Shown here: positions 34,415 to 45,140 of the stretch, in pieces
How the letters are laid out: the number at the start of each line of letters is the position of its first letter
How positions within the stretch are numbered: position 1 is the first letter of the stretch
Made by a program: the position numbers and the translations under genes
Notes under the pieces: model-generated
Database searches by the model: none
What the model was told of the DNA's origin: nothing
The model's input: only the letters and a program-made list of their open reading frames with translations
NCBI GenBank assembly: GCA_946894095.1
Contig: OX335660.1
Span: 8,623,001-8,687,000 of the forward strand
Source of the DNA: Incurvaria masculella
Lineage: Eukaryota; Arthropoda; Insecta; Lepidoptera; Incurvariidae
DNA: 64,000 nucleotides
Direction of reading: 5' to 3'

Positions 34415-34802
34415 CGATTATTTCTTTCCAAAGTCCGATTAATCACTGCTGGGTACCATATGCCTTTGGTAGCTATCAGAGAAGGATTTTCGAAACGTAT
34501 CAGATATAACTGAAGCGAAAATTCGAGGAGAATAAGAGTAACCGCCTACTTAATTTAGTTGCCTGGTTAGCAATACGACGGACCTATCAACATGTCGTCC
34601 GTAGGTATTTTTTTTTACCAACAACAAAATTCCGTCCTTTGAATGGTATGACGTCATCGTTACATGCCAAGAAGCAGTCCGGGTAATAGGGGACACCCTC
34701 AGACCTATACCTGCACACAAAATCGTGCAGAAGTTAAACAAATGGTCCGAATCGTTTGTGATGCTTACTACTTAGATAGTGCAATCTGAATTGGGACACT
34801 TA

Positions 34803-34961
34803 GCCCCGGTTGCACGAAGAGACGGGCGACTTAATCAATGTGCAAACACGTCACTTTTCGTGATCCGTATAGAGTTCCTTTCATACTGTCCACACAAAGT
34901 GACGAGGTTGATCGTACGTTGACGTTGATTTTGATTTTTTGCCCTTTCGTGCACTCGGCCC
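34803..34961 (+). mobile_element. Repeat family D, copy 2
   Basis: GCCCCGGTTGCACGAAGAGA to GTGCACTCGGCCC, flanked by TTA (34800-34802, 34962-34964). Only about 680 bp from copy 1. Just upstream, 34650-34735 (AAGAAGCAGTCCGGGTAATA ... CACAAAATCGTGCAGAAG) is a short repeat also split across 48761-49065. Confidence 0.75.
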
Positions 34962-35403
34962 TTATTCTCTGTGAGCACTGTTATCGTTTATAGTTCAAAA
35001 CGGACCGCACATACTTCAGCGCCAGTCGGGAACCAGCACTAAAATTCTTTAGTATCTAACACAGACTATAGAGAGATACTACGTATGTATCTAATTATAT
35101 CTAGTCTGTGTTCAAAATAACATTTTTGAGAAGGTATCGCACCAAGACCAAAATAAAGAGTCGAGCTGTCGACTCTACCTTCATTTAATAGTATTATCTA
35201 CTTCCACCAAACGTTTAGTCAAACTTTGCGTCAGGGAAGACAAAAGACTGTCGATGAGGTCGCGTGCATATTTTTTTGCAAATCGCAAAGAATAATATCA
35301 GTGATTGTGTGGTTCCGTAAAGCCATTGTGTCGTGTTTCCCGGCTTGCTCTGCCTATTTGTGTTTATTGGATTTTCGTATCGCGTAAGTAGGGTGATGTT
35401 GTG

Positions 35404-37125
35404 ATGAATGAACCACCCGACCCGGACGACCCCGGCGGCCGCCATCATATGCCGCCGGGGTTCATTCTCGCTCAAGATGCATCTAGCGATAAGAGCGACA
35501 ACCTTAATGATGCATTCCTAACCCCACCAGAGGCCAGCCATACCATTGAAATTCACAATTCATTCGATAGATTGTCTGATAATGAAGGCATGGACTTTTC
35601 CGCCATAATTGGTAAAAGGAAACGAAAAATAAAAGAACATCAAAGAAAAAACAAAAGTAACAAACAAAACTCTCAACTCAAAGTTAAGATTGATTCATCA
35701 CAATCATCTTTTATCTCGTCAGATTGTGAACATGATGAAATAAAGCAGGCTCCCAATTCTCAGGTTATTGGGCCTCAAGCAGTCCTATCCAAACTAAACA
35801 TATCCCAACAAGACCTATCCCAACAAGACATATCCCAACAAGACCTATCCAAACAAGACCTATCCCAACAAGATCTATCCCAACAAGGCCCATCCCGGAT
35901 TTCCACGAATGATATCTCAACTCCAAATCATACCGAACTTTACCGGGACTTTGACAAAGCTCCTTTCTTAGTCCACGTCCAGAGGGTGGAATCAAATCCA
36001 TCGGCTGGAGTTGTTCTGCATCCAGTTCATTTTGGTCAATTTTTAAAACGGAACTCATTCCAAGGTATCATAGACGGTGGGGTAAAGAGTGTGGGACGAA
36101 ATAGAGTAACCGTCACCTTCAAATCCGCCCAATATGCCAATCTATTCATACAAAATCATTATTTATCCGAAGCCAAATATAAGGCTTTTATTCCGTCATT
36201 TAATGTCACAAGAATTGGATTGGTGAAAGGAATTCCAATTGAATGGTCCGAAGAGGATCTTTTGAAAGACATTGAAATTCCTGGCGGAGGAAGAGTCCTC
36301 AAAGTCAGACGCTTAAATTTCAAAAAAATGGTCGATGGTTCCCCTATGTGGAAACCATCCCAAAGTGTGGTTGTAACTTTTGATGGTCAGAGTCTTCCTG
36401 ATAAGATCCTATTAATGTATAATTCTATTCAAGTAGAACTTTACAAATATCCGACCATCCAATGCTTCAATTGCTCAAGATATGGACATACCAAGACAAT
36501 ATGCCGTTCGCAGCCACGTTGTTATAAATGCGGAGAATTCCATTCAGCCAATGACTGCAACATCACAGAAGAAAATGCAAGCTGCCTTTACTGTGAAGGC
36601 AGACACTATGCAACAAGTAAAATTTGTCCGGAACAAAATAGACAAAAAAATATTAAACATAAAATGGCAGAAGAAGCTATTTCATATACGGAGGCTGCCA
36701 GTCAATTTAGGCCCTCTAAGCGGTCCTTTGCAGAGGTCACCTCCAGCGCTCCAGTCAATAAACCATCCATTCCTACATACTCATACAAAAAAACATTCTT
36801 TTCGCAACCTCGAGCTCGCGCCCCTCTTCCTCAGGGGTACGATCGCAACGCTCATCAAGCCCTTCTTAATGATTTCACTCCTCCAACATCTCATAATGGT
36901 TCGGTTTTTCGAACTCCTTTGTTGACACCCTCTTCTCCAATTATTTCAATGGACCTTAGTAACCCTGAAAATGTTGACAAATTATTTTCTGCTTTTCTAA
37001 GTTTTATATCTTCCAATACTTTACCGTCCAACGCTGCTATTAATCATTCTCCAGACGCTTATAATGGGTTCAAACACTCCAGAATCCGCTCACCAGTGGG
37101 CTTACCTGACAAAATTAAAAAATAA
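35404..37125 (+). CDS. ORF1 nucleic-acid-binding protein of the non-LTR retrotransposon
   Basis: 573 residues from the ATG at 35404 (a GTG precedes it). It would bind the element RNA. N-terminal 130 residues are polar with a basic patch (GKRKRKIKEHQRKNK). A run of six to seven pentapeptide-like units (QQDLS, QQDIS, KQDLS) is encoded by a 15-bp tandem repeat at about 35793-35887. Residues about 180-340 look like RRM-type folds typical of this ORF1 class. Then three CCHC-like knuckles near 350-415: CFNCSRYGHTKTIC, CYKCGEFHSANDC and CLYCEGRHYATSKIC. The tail is serine and proline rich. Confidence 0.88.
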   Translation: MNEPPDPDDPGGRHHMPPGFILAQDASSDKSDNLNDAFLTPPEASHTIEIHNSFDRLSDNEGMDFSAIIGKRKRKIKEHQRKNKSNKQNSQLKVKIDSSQSSFISSDCEHDEIKQAPNSQVIGPQAVLSKLNISQQDLSQQDISQQDLSKQDLSQQDLSQQGPSRISTNDISTPNHTELYRDFDKAPFLVHVQRVESNPSAGVVLHPVHFGQFLKRNSFQGIIDGGVKSVGRNRVTVTFKSAQYANLFIQNHYLSEAKYKAFIPSFNVTRIGLVKGIPIEWSEEDLLKDIEIPGGGRVLKVRRLNFKKMVDGSPMWKPSQSVVVTFDGQSLPDKILLMYNSIQVELYKYPTIQCFNCSRYGHTKTICRSQPRCYKCGEFHSANDCNITEENASCLYCEGRHYATSKICPEQNRQKNIKHKMAEEAISYTEAASQFRPSKRSFAEVTSSAPVNKPSIPTYSYKKTFFSQPRARAPLPQGYDRNAHQALLNDFTPPTSHNGSVFRTPLLTPSSPIISMDLSNPENVDKLFSAFLSFISSNTLPSNAAINHSPDAYNGFKHSRIRSPVGLPDKIKK

Positions 37126-37499
37126 CTTCTTATCCAATATGAACTTTTCAATTTACACTTTAAATTTTAATTTCTTCAACAATATTATTTTACTTATCCA
37201 AAAGACAATATATAAAAAATATTTCGGCATCCAAATTTATTACCTGCGTTGTAGCAGAATATTTGGCTCCAAAAATATATATCTGCGACCAGCAGATTTT
37301 TGTACCAATGTTTGGATTGTTTTAATAAAAAATCCTCTTTATGTCATTAAAAAAAGCTCTAGCAGATTTTTCGACCACAAAATTTATTACTGCATGGTAG
37401 CAGAACATTTGGCAAAAATTTTTTTTATCTGCAACTTAGCTTTCTTTAATTTTTATAGGGTCAAGTTTGAATGCATTCATCTCGCTTCATTTCATCAGA
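37126..37499 (+). other. Spacer between ORF1 and ORF2 with an internal duplication
   Basis: About 370 bp. Two blocks resemble each other: near 37215-37290 (GTAGCAGAATATTTGGC ... ATCTGCGACCAGC) and near 37380-37440 (GTAGCAGAACATTTGGC ... ATCTGCAACTTAGC). Non-coding in the ORF1 and ORF2 sense frames up to the ORF2 start. Confidence 0.6.
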
Positions 37500-40400
37500 A
37501 TGTCTTCTACAATAATTCAGTGGAATTGTCGTAGCTTAATCAAAAATAAATCTGATTTACTCCACCTTATCAATAAACATCACCCTATCGTTATAGCAAT
37601 TTCTGAAACCTGGTTAAAGCCATCAACCCACTTTAAGATTTCAGGATATGTTAGCTTCAGAGATGACCGAGCTGATGGATATGGGGGTTGCGCCCTGTTC
37701 ATCAACAAAAAAATTCCATTTTCTTCCCTCACTCTTCCTGCCCGAGTTGATGGTATAAATGTTGTTGCCGTTATGGCAGACAATATAACATTTGTTTCGG
37801 TATATGTATCGTCTCCTACGCTCTCAACCACTCGATTTATTAAATCTATTTTTCAATCCATCCGCAAGCCTTATGTGGTTTTAGGCGATTTTAATTCTCA
37901 TCACTCCGTGTGGGGGTCTGCAAATTGTGACCACCAAGGCAATAAATTGATTGAACTACTAGATGAATACAACATATGCCTTCTGAATGATGGTTCACCC
38001 ACAAGACGGACTCCCCCGAATCAGAATCCGAGTGCAGTGGATCTGACTCTTTGCACTCCAGATCTGGCTGCCCGTCTTTCATGGAAAATATCCAAATTTT
38101 CTCACGGCAGCGATCATTTTCCCATTATTATAAATATTCCTTGTCAGGCCCCTCCTTCCATAAATAAATCCCCTCTTCTTAAATATCGCTTGAATGAAGC
38201 TGATTGGGTGACGTTCAGTCTGAAAGTAGAAGAGGAGATGTCTAGTCTGCCGATCGTTACCTTAGACAATGTTTTACATTGTTACTCCAAATTTACATCA
38301 TTATTGATAAGCACAGCAGATCAAATTATTCCGCTCAAAAATACATCAAAAAATCATCGCCTTTCTCCTCCATGGTGGGATTCCGAATGTACCAAATCTG
38401 TTCGTGACCGTTCCTATGCCGAAACTTTATATGAAGAGTTTATGACTGATGAAAACTTTTTAAATTTACGCAAAATTCAAGCAGTTACTAAATGTACTCT
38501 TAAAAATAAAAAACGTAATGGATGGCAAAATTTTTGCCTTTCTCTCTCACCTAACACTTCATCTTCATTAGTTTGGCGCAATATTAAAAGGTACCGTTCT
38601 GTTTTCACGGAAGACAGTGCTTCAATACCTTCATCGGCTTCATGGAAAGACTCATTCCTAAATAAGCTAGCCCCCCCATCCGCCCCTACAGAAGATGAAC
38701 TCCCGTCCCTTTATTCATTTGTTGGAGGTTGTACTCCCATGGAGGTTCCATTTTCATTAAAAGAACTCAAAATTGTTTTGAATCATGTTAAGGATTCTTC
38801 CCCAGGGCTGGATGGGATTCCTTATTCTTTTCTGGTTAAATCGAGAGATACAACCCTTGAATACTTTTTACAAATCATTAATTTCTTCTTTGACTATGGG
38901 GTAATTCCTGACTCCTGGAAAACTCAAATAATCATTCCAATCCTGAAATCTGGTAAAGACCCCAATGATGGTTCCTCTTACCGTCCGATTGCTCTGTCTT
39001 CTACCTTATGCAAAATTACAGAACATTTAATCAAAAACCGTTTAGAATGGTTCGTGGAACACAGAGAACTTCTTGCTAAAACACAATATGGATTTAGGAA
39101 AAGCAGAAGTACAATGGATAGTTTGGGGATTTTCACTACCGATATTCGACTTTCTTTTTCTCGGGACGAGTCTGTTGTGGCTGCATTCCTAGACATATCT
39201 GCAGCTTACGATAATGTCCTCCTACCAAAGCTCAAACAAAAAATGCTAAATCTACATATACCAGAAAAAATTGTTGCATATATTTTTAATATATTATCTC
39301 AAAGAACAATAATGTTAAGAGTAGAGGAACAATCAAACGACTCTAGAATAATCTGGAAAGGTTTACCACAAGGCTCTGTTCTCAGTCCTTTACTTTATAA
39401 TATTTACACCCATGATCTTGACAGATCAATAAACTCCTTTTCACGTGTCCTGCAATATGCGGATGATTTACTAATATACTCACCCCATAAATCTATTCCT
39501 AAAGGAGCTGAACAAATTGAATACTCGCTAAGATCTTTGAACACATGGTTAACTGAACATGGGTTGGAACTGTCAGCCCAAAAGAGCTCTATAGTAGTAT
39601 TCAGTAGAAAAAGAATTGTACCCCCTATCACTATCACATACAACAATACAATTATTCCATTACATATTCAAACTAAATTCCTTGGCATAATCCTGGATTC
39701 AAAAATGACAGGTGTCTCTCATCTAAATTATGTAATAAAAAAATGTGAAAAAAATATTAACATTATACGCACTCTAGCTGGGGTTTGGTGGGGAGCTCAT
39801 CCATACTACCTCAAGTTATTGTACAATGCAATAATACGAAGTCATTTGGATTACGGTTCCTATATTTTAGAACCCTGCAATAGAACTGCTCTTAATAAGC
39901 TTAACATTATCCAAAACAAATGCCTGCGTATTATAACAGGTGCCATGAAATCAAGTCCTATAAATGCTCTGCAAGTAGAATGCGTTGAACCTCCTCTTTA
40001 TTTTCGCCGTCAGTTCTTGGCTGATCGTTTCTTGTTCAGGGCAAGCTATTTCTTACATCATCCAATAATTCCGAAACTAAATTTACTATCCCGATTTTCT
40101 CATACTGCGAAATATTGGGAAAAAAAGGCTCCCACCAGACTTGTAAAAAGTTATCGTAAGTTCAATAATGTCAAGGCTCCAGTATTCCGTTCTAACTCCT
40201 TACCAATGTTTTCATACCCTTTTCAAGTAGTTACGAGCAATGTAGAAGTAATTCCTTTTTTTGGCATTGAAAAAGAGTCTCCAAATGCTAATGAAGTCTT
40301 TCATTCCATCCTATCTGAAAACTGGGAAGGGTGGGAGTATATTTTTACTGATGCCTCCAAACTCACGGAGGAAGGCAGTGTTGGATCTGCAGTATTTCAT

Positions 40401-41204
40401 AAGAACAGCAACATCTACCAACTAATTAAATGCCCTCCAGAGTCATCAGTTTTCACTGGTGAATCAACGGCATTACTGGAGGCAGTCAAGTTTTCATTAT
40501 TATTAAAAAAATCTAATAAATTTATAATATTTTCTGATTCCCGTAGTGCTCTTCAATCTCTCACTCAGAACCCCTTTCATTCTAACACACAAAATCCTAT
40601 TCCTTTTTCCATTAAAGACATTCTCTACAATAACCCGGACAAACAAATAGTCTTTGCATGGATTCCGTCTCACTCAGGCATCCTGCCCAATCACCGGGTA
40701 GATGATCTTGCTAAACAAGCTGTTCTGCGAGGGGATAAAATCCCATATAGAAACTACCCACATGATTTAATTGCTCTCCCAAAAAAATCTCTTACTGAAA
40801 ATTGGACCAAATTGTGGGCTAACTCTAGTAGATTTAAGGGTTCAAATTACGCCAAGATCCAGCCTAACATCCCTGCTAAGCCTTGGTTTCATCGTATCAA
40901 AATTAATAAATCTTCAACTTCTATTATTTGCCGCCTTAGAATAGGCCACTGCTGTTCCCCTGTTCATTTGGCTAGACTTCATATTAAAGACTCATCAGTG
41001 TGCGAATGTGGCCTTGATGACGGGAATTTGGAACATATATTTTTCTGTTGTCCTCTTATTAATAAAACTGCTCCTTTATACGATTACCTTCCTCTACTCC
41101 AAATTCCTCTTCCTACCAATATTAATTGCTTGCTCTCTTCATCTAACTTTAAAATTCTAAAGTTACTTGCTTCATTTATCAGTGCAAATGATCTTAAATT
41201 ATGA
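37500..41204 (+). CDS. ORF2 polyprotein: AP endonuclease, reverse transcriptase, RNase H
   Basis: 1234 residues from the ATG at 37500; the frame is open 11 codons further back but from a TTG, and MSSTIIQWNCRSL is the usual ORF2 opening. Endonuclease: IQWNCRSL, AISETWLKP, VVLGDFNSHH and HGSDHFPI carry the catalytic N, E, D and H. RT: YRPIALSSTLCKITE, FLDISAAYDNV, GLPQGSVLSPLLYN and QYADDLLIYS (YADD). RNase H: FTDASKL, GESTALLEAV, FSDSRSALQ and VDDLAKQA. The end has the H/C motif CECGLDDGNLEHIFFCC found in this group. No stop or frame break, so possibly active. Confidence 0.93.
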   Translation: MSSTIIQWNCRSLIKNKSDLLHLINKHHPIVIAISETWLKPSTHFKISGYVSFRDDRADGYGGCALFINKKIPFSSLTLPARVDGINVVAVMADNITFVSVYVSSPTLSTTRFIKSIFQSIRKPYVVLGDFNSHHSVWGSANCDHQGNKLIELLDEYNICLLNDGSPTRRTPPNQNPSAVDLTLCTPDLAARLSWKISKFSHGSDHFPIIINIPCQAPPSINKSPLLKYRLNEADWVTFSLKVEEEMSSLPIVTLDNVLHCYSKFTSLLISTADQIIPLKNTSKNHRLSPPWWDSECTKSVRDRSYAETLYEEFMTDENFLNLRKIQAVTKCTLKNKKRNGWQNFCLSLSPNTSSSLVWRNIKRYRSVFTEDSASIPSSASWKDSFLNKLAPPSAPTEDELPSLYSFVGGCTPMEVPFSLKELKIVLNHVKDSSPGLDGIPYSFLVKSRDTTLEYFLQIINFFFDYGVIPDSWKTQIIIPILKSGKDPNDGSSYRPIALSSTLCKITEHLIKNRLEWFVEHRELLAKTQYGFRKSRSTMDSLGIFTTDIRLSFSRDESVVAAFLDISAAYDNVLLPKLKQKMLNLHIPEKIVAYIFNILSQRTIMLRVEEQSNDSRIIWKGLPQGSVLSPLLYNIYTHDLDRSINSFSRVLQYADDLLIYSPHKSIPKGAEQIEYSLRSLNTWLTEHGLELSAQKSSIVVFSRKRIVPPITITYNNTIIPLHIQTKFLGIILDSKMTGVSHLNYVIKKCEKNINIIRTLAGVWWGAHPYYLKLLYNAIIRSHLDYGSYILEPCNRTALNKLNIIQNKCLRIITGAMKSSPINALQVECVEPPLYFRRQFLADRFLFRASYFLHHPIIPKLNLLSRFSHTAKYWEKKAPTRLVKSYRKFNNVKAPVFRSNSLPMFSYPFQVVTSNVEVIPFFGIEKESPNANEVFHSILSENWEGWEYIFTDASKLTEEGSVGSAVFHKNSNIYQLIKCPPESSVFTGESTALLEAVKFSLLLKKSNKFIIFSDSRSALQSLTQNPFHSNTQNPIPFSIKDILYNNPDKQIVFAWIPSHSGILPNHRVDDLAKQAVLRGDKIPYRNYPHDLIALPKKSLTENWTKLWANSSRFKGSNYAKIQPNIPAKPWFHRIKINKSSTSIICRLRIGHCCSPVHLARLHIKDSSVCECGLDDGNLEHIFFCCPLINKTAPLYDYLPLLQIPLPTNINCLLSSSNFKILKLLASFISANDLKL

Positions 41205-41365
41205 TTTTCTTTTATGTTTCGTTGGCAACTAATTTCAGAACCTTTTACACTATTTGTATATAGCTATGAACTTTGACATTGGCGAAATGTGTTAGATGCA
41301 CGAAAGCCATTAAAAGGGACCCAAAAGTAGGACCCTAAAAAGAAGAAGAAGAAGACCAAAATAAA

Positions 41366-41419
41366 CCCACAGAACTCGATTATAATATAAAGGAAAAACC
41401 TAATTTATAACGGAGTAAG
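41366..41419 (+). promoter_or_regulatory. Short leader left between the retrotransposon and the MATH-BTB start
   Basis: 54 bases from the target duplication to the ATG. It contains a TATA-like ATTATAATATAAAGG (about 41380-41394). Whether it still works as a promoter, or the transcript begins inside the retrotransposon, cannot be told from sequence. Confidence 0.3.
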
Positions 41420-42436
41420 ATGTCTGTTTATTCTATCAACTTCACTGCTCGCACCGAGGGTCAGATTCGCATCAACACCACTATTTGGACTGTTCCGAAC
41501 TTCATATCTTTGCTAGAAAATAAGGGTTCTCGTGAAGTACGTACCACCAAAGAGAGCGGCGATGAGGAAGCCAAATTTCGCCTCAAGATGCAATTCCTTG
41601 GGCGCGACAACGATATCGTCGAGATTTACTACCTGTCCGCCACATCGGTTTTTCTCAAATCAGTGCTCACTGTATGTCTCAAACGGTTTGAGGAACGCTC
41701 CATCGTCATCAAGGAGTACCACACAGTGTCTGCCAATAAGTGGCAATACCTTGCCACACTGTTCAAGCGAGATATTGCCAGCTACGAAGGCAAGGAAACC
41801 TTTCTTCTGAGTGATGGAAGCTTGCGCTTGAAGTTCCAGTTCATGGTAACTAATGATATAAAAATCAGTAAGTCATTAGTACCGGAAGCGCAGTTGAGCA
41901 GCGACTTCGAGAATATGCTGCACAATGGTCTGTTTGCCGACGTTATTATAAAATCATCGGAAGACGTTGAATATAAGACACACAAAGCCGTACTCGCTAG
42001 TCGGAGTGCAGTTATGAGAGCCGTTTTCGAGCACAACATGTCTGAAAGCCGTACAAATATTGTGGAGTCGCCGCTCGAATCCGACATCCTCCGGGAAGTG
42101 TTGACGTTCATTTACAGTGACAAAGCACCGAGAGTTGATGAAATTCCGGAGAAGTTGCTCGCTGCGGCTGATTATTATCAGCTAACTAGGCTCAAGAGTC
42201 TTTGCGAGGAGGCTCTTCAGAAGAAGCTTACTGTGGACAATGCCATAGCCACACTGCAGCTGGCGGATCTTCACTCTGCACCTGTACTGAAACAGATGAC
42301 CCTGGAGTTCATTAAGGATGGTCAGGCAAAGTTGATAACCCAGACAGAAGGGTGGCATAAGCTCAAGTCGGTTGATCTCATCAAAGCTATTTACCAGTTC
42401 ATAATGTCCGATGAGCCTGAAGCGGATATTAAGTAA
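41420..42436 (+). CDS. MATH-BTB protein (SPOP / TDPOZ-like ubiquitin-ligase adaptor)
   Basis: 338 residues in one exon. Proteins of this family recruit substrates through the MATH domain to Cullin-3 ligases through the BTB domain. MATH-like region about 1-150 (IWTVPNFISLLE, FLLSDGSLRLKFQFMV), diverged from SPOP. BTB about 165-280 with the SPOP-like blocks LFADVIIKSSEDVEYKTHKA, VLASRSAVMRAVFEHNMSES and LREVLTFIYSDKAPRVDE, followed by a BACK-like helix region (AATLQLADLHSAP-type). The lack of introns and the divergence from SPOP suggest a retrocopy or a member of the multicopy TDPOZ group, but no poly(A) remnant is seen after the stop. ATG is preceded by GTAAG. The frame is intact, so probably functional. 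Confidence 0.85.
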   Translation: MSVYSINFTARTEGQIRINTTIWTVPNFISLLENKGSREVRTTKESGDEEAKFRLKMQFLGRDNDIVEIYYLSATSVFLKSVLTVCLKRFEERSIVIKEYHTVSANKWQYLATLFKRDIASYEGKETFLLSDGSLRLKFQFMVTNDIKISKSLVPEAQLSSDFENMLHNGLFADVIIKSSEDVEYKTHKAVLASRSAVMRAVFEHNMSESRTNIVESPLESDILREVLTFIYSDKAPRVDEIPEKLLAAADYYQLTRLKSLCEEALQKKLTVDNAIATLQLADLHSAPVLKQMTLEFIKDGQAKLITQTEGWHKLKSVDLIKAIYQFIMSDEPEADIK

Positions 42437-42837
42437 CTACTTTTATTAGAAAGATCCATATTTTTTTCACTTTTATTACTTTAAACTTTACTGACATGGC
42501 ACCTAGCTCCTTTAGGAATGCTGTGATGCACTGATATCATGGTATAGTTGTTTTAACTCATCTTGTCATGCGCCTTGCTTAAGTAGAGGCAGGGTCATAT
42601 GCGTATGTGCTTGCCTGTGTGCATAACTCGGACAAATGTCACCAAATGTGTGAAGGTACATAGAACCTATAAGCGAGGATCATGTGACAAGATAAGTTAA
42701 AACAACTGTTCTCTATTTAGTTATGTTAGCCATCCATGTCCGATAACAAAACTAGTCTGTGACTGAGAAAAAAATGTGTAATTTTTTTATTGCACTATAT
42801 GCTTAGTATTTTCCTTTGCTTGAAATATTAGTTTATG

Positions 42838-43095
42838 AAGCAATAGCTCTGTTCGGGCTATTGCTCCGCGGAACGGTTCGATTCTGTTCGGTACAGAACA
42901 GAACCAGGCGGAACAGCACGGTAAAAGATTTCATGCTCCGAAAGCCCGAACGCCTCAACCATTTGATATCCATTCCATTTGTTTGACGCACAGTTTGACG
43001 TATGTGTGACGGATTCATTTTGAAAGCCCAACCCTTTTTTCTTGTACTTTCCTGCTTAGAGTGGCTCAGAGCAAGCAGCCCGAACAGAGCCAATG
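42838..43095. mobile_element. MITE-like element with about 25-bp inverted ends
   Basis: The left end CAATAGCTCTGTTCGGGCTA and the right end, read on the other strand, CATTGGCTCTGTTCGGGCTG are inverted copies, continuing with TTGCTC. About 258 bp; no ORF of its own that looks real. Confidence 0.6.
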
Positions 43096-43392
43096 TTTCA
43101 GGTGTTTCCCCTTTTTGTTTAGATGTTTTTGAGTTATGAAATGATGGGCCAGTAAAACTGATTAAAATGTTTAACTAATTTATAGCAGCAAAAAAGTTTA
43201 ATTTAGTTGTATTTTTAAAATTTTAATATCAATGAATTTTAAATTTATTTTATAATTATTGTAAACTTAAATCTAACAAATAACCACACAACTCGTTAAG
43301 TTGGCTGGAATTTTGATGTTTTCTAGTCATAAAGATGATCTCCAGATAAAGAAATAAATTGCATGCAGGTTCTTAACGCTAAATTTATATTA

Positions 43393-43930
43393 AGATAGCC
43401 CATCCCGGTGGGACTAACTCAATCGCGGGCATGGTACAAAACCGTGCTATTGCGCTCTGGGACCTTCTCTGTTTCAAAGAAAAAGTCAGGCTCAGTGATG
43501 AGGAGGATGCAACATGTCCATAAAGCAGATAATGCGCATTGTGTTTGATTTGGTAAGATTTACGAAAATTTTAATTTAAAAATGAGTTATAGCTAAAAGT
43601 AAACCACGACCGCTGTAATCAAAAATATAACAAAAACCAAATTGATTATAAATTTTAATGAACCAAGCAATGTCTGATGACTAATCTTTTTAAGATGTTT
43701 TTTATTTTATCGTTGAGTAATCCACCTCCAAAGTTATTGTATAAAACGTGCTAAAAACTTTCGGACCTCATAACTTAGAAACCAAACATAATTTTACAAT
43801 GCCAACGGTCATCAGACATCTTATTTGATGAAATAAAGCTATTTTGAGTAAAATTTTGGATCTCTGAGAAGAAATATGGCCATGATCTTCTTTCCTCTTT
43901 TGCATGGGGAGTTAAGCGGGATGGCCCACC
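43393..43930 (+). mobile_element. Repeat family C, copy 3
   Basis: Matches 7987-8528 throughout (TGCGCTCTGGGACCTTCTCTG, AATCCACCTCCAAAGTTATT). TTA occurs at 43390-43392 and 43931-43933; the left terminus is mutated. Confidence 0.72.
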
Positions 43931-45140
43931 TTAGAAGATAATAAAACTAGTTTTGTCAATATAAGTATTGGTAGAATAATGTACATTCCAAAAATATTAC
44001 TTTGTTTTTTTATATGTATGGAGAATCAACCATTAAGCAAGGATTCATTAATAAAAAAAAAACTATATAGAAAATTACTTCATGAATATAGGTCAAGGCT
44101 GGACTTGAACCATCAAGCATACCTTTCGCTTCTACCAATTCCACTACTGCTCTATCTATACCCATGATTTTTAAATCATATTAACGACATGATCATTTAT
44201 TTCACCATTGTATACAAAATGACTCTCAGACCAAGTCAATTTATTTTGAAAACTCTTCTGTATTTATGATACTTTTGAGATTACCGCAATTTTTAAACAT
44301 GTCTTCTGTAATTTTTATTAAATGAAGTGTATGATCATAGATTTCCATATCTTGTGATTATTTGTAATAAAATTGTACCTTTGGCACAAACAAAAAAAAG
44401 TTCTCTCTCTGGTTGCATAACGTTCCAATTTCCATACCAAGATCTCTGGATAACACAGTCGGAATAGCTTATGTCCCAAATACTCCAACACTGTCTAAGC
44501 CTCTATCCATTTGACAAGTATTACCCGGAGAGAACTAGTATAATGACTTCAGTGGTGGACATGTTCGTCTGGAAACCAAATTACAAAACGGGGATGAATA
44601 TTGAACTTAGAACTCCAGAATGATTGAGTTCTTTTTCGTTTATTTTTCTAGTTTCCATTTTGAGATTTTAAAAATTTCACTAGAATGTGATTACAGTCAA
44701 ATAAATATACAAAATGTTTGTCTGTGTTAGTTGTTGGTCTGTCTAAATTTTAAGAAACATGAATTGGTTTTTATTGATTTTCTGTTTTACACATCATTTG
44801 TGTAGCACTAATATGAATATCTCAATTTAACCAAAGTTATTTTATACCATATTAAATAGGGTTTAGTTTGAGTTTATTCAACAATATCTGCTACATTATA
44901 ATCAGTTGTTTTTAAACATCTGCAAACGTTTTTGTTCTGGATATTCTTCGAAAGCAGGATCCGAACTTGCGAACTTCAAATGTAGGACCTTGTAATGTAG
45001 ATGTAGTTGGATAACCTCAAATTAATGATATTAAATACATAACATTATAAAGAGGGCTCTCTTTAAACTGTGATATAGTTTCAAAATATTGTGTTTTAAT
45101 TATTAAAATAAAAATGTATTTCTACAAAAACAATATTTCA

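Larger units (their letters stand above)
35158..41351 (+). mobile_element. Full-length non-LTR retrotransposon with RNase H (I-type superfamily)
   Basis: About 6.2 kb between copies of a 14-bp target duplication AAGACCAAAATAAA (35144-35157 and 41352-41365). It has a 5' UTR of about 245 bp, ORF1 (35404-37125), a 374-bp spacer, ORF2 (37500-41204), and a 3' end of GAA repeats (about 41339-41351). Both ORFs are uninterrupted. APE endonuclease, RT and RNase H in one ORF2 plus an ORF1 with CCHC knuckles is the layout of the I superfamily; the exact clade is not decided here. The perfect duplication and open frames indicate recent insertion. Confidence 0.9.
42437..45140. other. Gene-free stretch with two MITE-like repeats
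   Basis: Holds the 42838-43095 inverted-end element and repeat C copy 3 at 43393-43930 (separate entries). At 44090-44165 a tRNA-like T-arm word on the minus strand (GGTTCAAGTCC) lacks a proper anticodon arm. Otherwise AT-rich, no gene. Confidence 0.5.

Noticed and set aside
37064..37534. 156-codon frame between ORF1 and ORF2 of the non-LTR element
   Set aside because: Overlaps both ORFs in another frame, rich in Phe/Ile/Asn/Tyr as expected of AT-rich DNA, no motif.
44086..44167. Possible tRNA gene on the minus strand (GGTTCAAGTCC)
   Set aside because: The T-arm word is present but neither a pairing acceptor stem nor an anticodon arm could be drawn; at most a tRNA-like relic.
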